Source: Chlorobium sp. (lineage in GTDB: Bacteria > Bacteroidota > Chlorobiia > Chlorobiales > Chlorobiaceae). Taken from it: DNA of 64,000 nucleotides. This document shows, one piece after another, positions 60,862-64,000 of the stretch. The notes under the pieces were generated by a model. It saw only the letters and a program-made list of their open reading frames with translations. It was not told the DNA's origin and searched no databases. Position 1 is the first letter of the stretch. Each line of letters opens with the position of its first letter. Position numbers and translations under genes: made by a program. The stretch covers positions 744,001-808,000 of the forward strand of contig SZXW01000010.1 of NCBI GenBank assembly GCA_005862285.1, read 5' to 3'.

Positions 60862-62163
60862 ATGAGACTTCTTCTTGTATCCGCGGGTGATTTTTTTTCT
60901 TCTTATGGAGGTGGTCAAATATATCTCAAAAATCTTGTCGATCGATTGATCGATGCGAAATTCGAATTGGTAATTCTTTCTCCAATCAACGTAGATCGTT
61001 CAACTGGCAGTTACCGCAATAAAAGGGTTATATATTACGCTCCAAATGATGATTTTTCGTGTAGAATACTTCGTGATATTTTTGTCGATGTAAAGCCCGA
61101 TGTTGTTCATGCACATGGTATGAAATCTAAAATGGCTGAATTCTGTCATGAATTGGGAATACCATGCCTTGTTACTGCTCATCACGGTGGAATTCTCTGT
61201 CCAGCCGGAGCACTGTTAAACAAAAATGATGCAATATGCAAAGTTAAAGCTTCCCATAATGCTTGTTTGCCATGTGTTCTGAACAATATACGGTGGGGCG
61301 GATATGCTCATTTCTTTCTAAAAATGTTTTCTGTACACCAACGTCTCAAATTAGCTTATTATTTGCAGCAATATCCGTTTTTTCCATATATATCGCCCGT
61401 TTGCACAGCAACGCTTACTATTGATGAAAAAATAAATGAATGGAGCAGGATATATCGTTATTCCAGCAAATTGATAGCTCCATCAAGAGCAATTGCTGAA
61501 AGCATGATGCTGAATGGCGCACCTGCTGAAAAAATTGCAATCGTGTCTCATGGAAGTGCGGTTCCTCAGGTTGTGCGTGGTAAAAAGAATGATGCTCCGG
61601 AATATAGTACGTCAAGCTTGAAATTCTTTTTTGTCGGGCGTATCAGCTATGAGAAAGGTTTGCATGTTCTGCTAAAAGCATTGTCCCGTATATCCGGAGA
61701 GAATCTTGTTGAACTGCATGTCGTTGGAGGAGCTGAAACAAAGAATGAAATACGTTATTTGCTGACGTTGAGAAAGATATATCGTCATGACGAGCGCATT
61801 GTATGGCATGGGAAAAAAAAATATGCCGATATGAATAAGCTCATCGAACCATTCGATGTTCTGGTGCATCCGGCAATATGTCTTGAAGTTTATGGCCTGA
61901 CCATAGCGGAAGCGCACATGATGCAGAAACCGGTAATTGCCACCCGCTGCGGAGGTCCGGAAGATCAGATACGGGACGGAGTGAACGGTTTGCTTGTAGA
62001 ACCAAACAATTCAGAAGAGTTGAGAAAAGCAATGGAAAAACTAATCAAAAACAGAGCACTTATTGCAATCATGAGTGAGCGGGCCTCTGAAGGTGTTGTT
62101 ACTATGGAAGAGCATGCTCAGAAGTTGATTAATCTATACCGGCAGTGTCTGGAACAATCTTGA
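60862..62163 (+). CDS. Family 4 glycosyltransferase
   Basis: A 433-residue GT-B enzyme. GDFFSSYGGGQIYLKNLVDR is the usual start with the acceptor-side Gly-rich loop. HAHGMKSKMAEFC and ITAHHGG-like VTAHHGGILC follow. The donor domain has FVGRISYEKGLHVLLKAL and the E-x7-E motif in CLEVYGLTIAEAHMMQKPVI. It is followed, with a 19-base overlap, by another GT4 gene, so both belong to one operon. An insertion with five cysteines near residues 110-145 is unusual for the family. Confidence 0.9.
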   Translation: MRLLLVSAGDFFSSYGGGQIYLKNLVDRLIDAKFELVILSPINVDRSTGSYRNKRVIYYAPNDDFSCRILRDIFVDVKPDVVHAHGMKSKMAEFCHELGIPCLVTAHHGGILCPAGALLNKNDAICKVKASHNACLPCVLNNIRWGGYAHFFLKMFSVHQRLKLAYYLQQYPFFPYISPVCTATLTIDEKINEWSRIYRYSSKLIAPSRAIAESMMLNGAPAEKIAIVSHGSAVPQVVRGKKNDAPEYSTSSLKFFFVGRISYEKGLHVLLKALSRISGENLVELHVVGGAETKNEIRYLLTLRKIYRHDERIVWHGKKKYADMNKLIEPFDVLVHPAICLEVYGLTIAEAHMMQKPVIATRCGGPEDQIRDGVNGLLVEPNNSEELRKAMEKLIKNRALIAIMSERASEGVVTMEEHAQKLINLYRQCLEQS

Positions 62164-63254
62164 TTGATGCCAACAGCATGGTCATGCGTTCAGGTATGAC
62201 TCACCTGCCAGGTATAGGCCGAACAACCATGCACCTTGTTGAAGCTTTTCAAAATCTCGATGATCTGCCGATTGACATCATACTTTTCACAAACACCATC
62301 AGAGGAAAGTTCTCTTTATCCAACCCATTATTCAAGCGGATAAATATACCGGTACGAACAGAAAAAATTAAAAAACTTCCTTTATTCGATTTCATCATAC
62401 CCCATAAGCTTCTGCATATACCTCATAACTACGCAGAAGTTAGCGATCCGGAAAAAACTGTGGTTACTATACATGATGCCATGTTTTTCAGTTATCCCGA
62501 AGAATTCCTTGGTCATGAGTATGCAAGAGAACACTATCCTGCATTGGCTAAATCAGCTAAAGCGATCATTACTTGTTCAAATAGCTCAAAAGAGGATATC
62601 GTTACCTATATAGGAATTCCACAGGAGAAAGTAACTGTTGCGTATTGGGGTATAAACAGAGATGTTTTTTATCCGGTTGATAAAATAGAAGCATTTGTTA
62701 CACTCGAAAGCAAAGGTCTGGTAAAAAGACAATACTTCATTTTTGTATCATGCGATATCGGACGGAAGAATACTGTTTCTGTTATGCATGCTTACCGTAA
62801 AGCTTTGAAGGCCAATATAAATCATGACCTTATTCTTGTATGGGGAAATCCTCCTCAAGAATACTTGAAAGAATTTTTTTCAGAGATAAATTCAGGACGA
62901 ATAAAAATTTTGCCCCATGTTGACGATACACAATTACGTTTGCTGTATGCCGCTGCAACATTGACATGGTTTCCATCGAAATATGAAGGGTTCGGACTTC
63001 CGGTTCTTGAATCGATGGCGTGCGGTACACCGGTTGTAACCTGCAGTAACAGTTCCCTGAAAGAGGTTGGCGGCGATGCGGCCCTTTATGTCGAGCCTGA
63101 TGATATCGACGTCATGACGGACATCATGATTTCATTCGATAAGGGCTGGAATTCCTATGACGATCTTGTAGAGAGTTCACTCAAGCACGCGGGTACATTT
63201 ACATGGGAAAAAACCGCAAAAAAATATGTTGATTTCTACCTGGCAAATTTGTGA
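62145..63254 (+). CDS. Family 4 glycosyltransferase (mannosyltransferase-like)
   Basis: A 369-residue GT-B enzyme, starting at GTG 62145 inside the previous gene. ILIDANSMVMRSGMTHLPGI and IHDAMFFSYPEEF are typical of the GT4 mannosyl/rhamnosyltransferase group. The donor domain has FIFVSCDIGRKNTVSVMHAYRK in place of the usual GRxxxxKN, then WFPSKYEGFGLPVLESMACG with the E-x7-E pair. It ends 3 bases before the deacetylase start. Confidence 0.9.
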   Translation: MSGTILIDANSMVMRSGMTHLPGIGRTTMHLVEAFQNLDDLPIDIILFTNTIRGKFSLSNPLFKRINIPVRTEKIKKLPLFDFIIPHKLLHIPHNYAEVSDPEKTVVTIHDAMFFSYPEEFLGHEYAREHYPALAKSAKAIITCSNSSKEDIVTYIGIPQEKVTVAYWGINRDVFYPVDKIEAFVTLESKGLVKRQYFIFVSCDIGRKNTVSVMHAYRKALKANINHDLILVWGNPPQEYLKEFFSEINSGRIKILPHVDDTQLRLLYAAATLTWFPSKYEGFGLPVLESMACGTPVVTCSNSSLKEVGGDAALYVEPDDIDVMTDIMISFDKGWNSYDDLVESSLKHAGTFTWEKTAKKYVDFYLANL

Positions 63255-63257
63255 TAG

Positions 63258-64000
63258 GTGTTGAAACACTCCCTCAAACATCTCTTTGTGCTCTTCAGAC
63301 AGCAACTGCTCAAATTCAGGTTGTTATTTGTTTCAACAATTGATTTCAATAATCATTCAACCATTCTGATTATTGCGCCTCATCCAGACGACGAGATATT
63401 TGGATGTGGTGGATTTCTTCCAGAATATCTATCAAGAGGTGGCGTGGCTTATGTAGTATATCTAACAGATGGGGAAAATAGTTTGTCTGATTTACAACCA
63501 GTAGTGGTGGGACGGGAGCGAATAAAGATCAATGAGCGAGTTCTTGATATGTTGGATATAAGGAATGATCGCAGGTATTATTTAAATCTTGCTGATGGAA
63601 AGTTGCCGCGCAAAGGAGAAAATGGTTTTATTGAAGTTGTAGATAGCCTGAAAAGGCTGCTTAAGGATATCAAGCCTGATGCTGTTTTCGTGACAGACAA
63701 AAATGAGACATGGCCTTTCGATCATGTTGCAGCGTTCGAAATGGCAGACGAGGCGATAAAAGACTCTGATATAGGGACCAGCCTTTATAGTTACTGGGTA
63801 TGGGTCTGGTACTCAATGCCAATAAAAAAATTCAGAGGGATCGATTGGCGCCATACTTACAGGATTCCAATTCATGCTGGAATTCAGAAAAAAAAGGAAT
63901 TTATTAATGCATATCTGCAACCTCTTGCGCCTGACGGGAGGCCATGGTGTGGTGTTTTGCCTGATGCACTGCTTAAGGCATTCGATTACCCTTATGAAAT
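63258..64000 (+). CDS. PIG-L/LmbE-family deacetylase, 5' part
   Basis: The frame stays open to the end of the window, so the gene is cut at base 64000 (247 codons visible). APHPDDEIFGCGG near residues 39-51 is the zinc-binding signature of PIG-L/LmbE N-acetylglucosaminyl deacetylases, and the third ligand lies in WPFDHVAAF near residue 155. The start is GTG 63258 or the next codon TTG 63261; an N-terminal amphipathic stretch of about 30 residues precedes the domain. It probably deacetylates an N-acetyl sugar of the polysaccharide or its lipid-linked precursor. Confidence 0.88.
   Translation, partial: MLKHSLKHLFVLFRQQLLKFRLLFVSTIDFNNHSTILIIAPHPDDEIFGCGGFLPEYLSRGGVAYVVYLTDGENSLSDLQPVVVGRERIKINERVLDMLDIRNDRRYYLNLADGKLPRKGENGFIEVVDSLKRLLKDIKPDAVFVTDKNETWPFDHVAAFEMADEAIKDSDIGTSLYSYWVWVWYSMPIKKFRGIDWRHTYRIPIHAGIQKKKEFINAYLQPLAPDGRPWCGVLPDALLKAFDYPYE

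Noticed and set aside
1-64000. CRISPR array, rRNA genes, complete insertion sequence or integrase
   Set aside because: None seen. The repeats present are not spaced as in CRISPR arrays, and the only transposase traces are broken.

Overview
The window looks like chromosomal DNA of a green sulfur bacterium (Chlorobiota, Chlorobium/Prosthecochloris type). The clues are a (bacterio)chlorophyll synthase of the BchG/ChlG/BchK family, two small 2[4Fe-4S] ferredoxins with the C-x2-C-x8-C-x3-C second cluster typical of chlorobial ferredoxins, and a radical-SAM cassette that matches what I remember of the SynChlorMet (Scm) system. The assignment rests on reading protein motifs by eye; no database was searched.

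Layout. 0-10.4 kb holds housekeeping and transport genes: the end of cobS, an iron-type alcohol dehydrogenase, a membrane-anchored SET protein, an epimerase, a MacB-like three-gene ABC exporter, a flavoprotein, and a repeat-bearing protein of unknown function. 10.4-18.4 kb is a patchy accessory stretch. It has small ORFs, a possible structured RNA, a phage-type GH19 endolysin, an RRM protein, a PAS histidine kinase that has lost its receiver domain beside a 25-bp repeat, a broken REP-type transposase and tRNA-Val(CAC). 18.4-27 kb carries MsrBA, a zinc alcohol dehydrogenase, a pentapeptide-repeat ion channel, a WecA-like phosphoglycosyltransferase and the pigment synthase operon.

27.2-31.1 kb is a tightly overlapped operon (HAD-UbiA fusion, GtrA, DprE1-like, DprE2-like). 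It should make and flip a polyprenyl-phosphate pentose, by analogy the arabinofuranose donor of actinobacteria. 31.1-36.3 kb holds a LysE exporter, a Rieske-flavodoxin fusion, an orphan antitoxin, a D,D-carboxypeptidase, a Dabb protein and the ferredoxins, with copies of a palindromic dispersed repeat.

36.3-64 kb is a surface-polysaccharide locus (Wzi-like protein, an SLBB export protein with a G10 tract, a Wzc kinase, Wzm/Wzt, many glycosyltransferases and a PIG-L deacetylase). A RiPP-type cassette is embedded in it at 41-48.6 kb. Reading along the minus strand, the cassette has two radical SAM/SPASM enzymes, a precursor with six C-x-x-G units, a PqqD-like protein, two HPr-kinase-like ScmC paralogs and an S26-type signal peptidase. 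A convergent peptide-type ABC exporter faces it, and an L,D-transpeptidase and a nucleotidyltransferase are encoded divergently. From about 54.7 to 60.3 kb base composition falls sharply, starting in the middle of wzt, which suggests an imported glycan module. A transposase remnant lies inside it.
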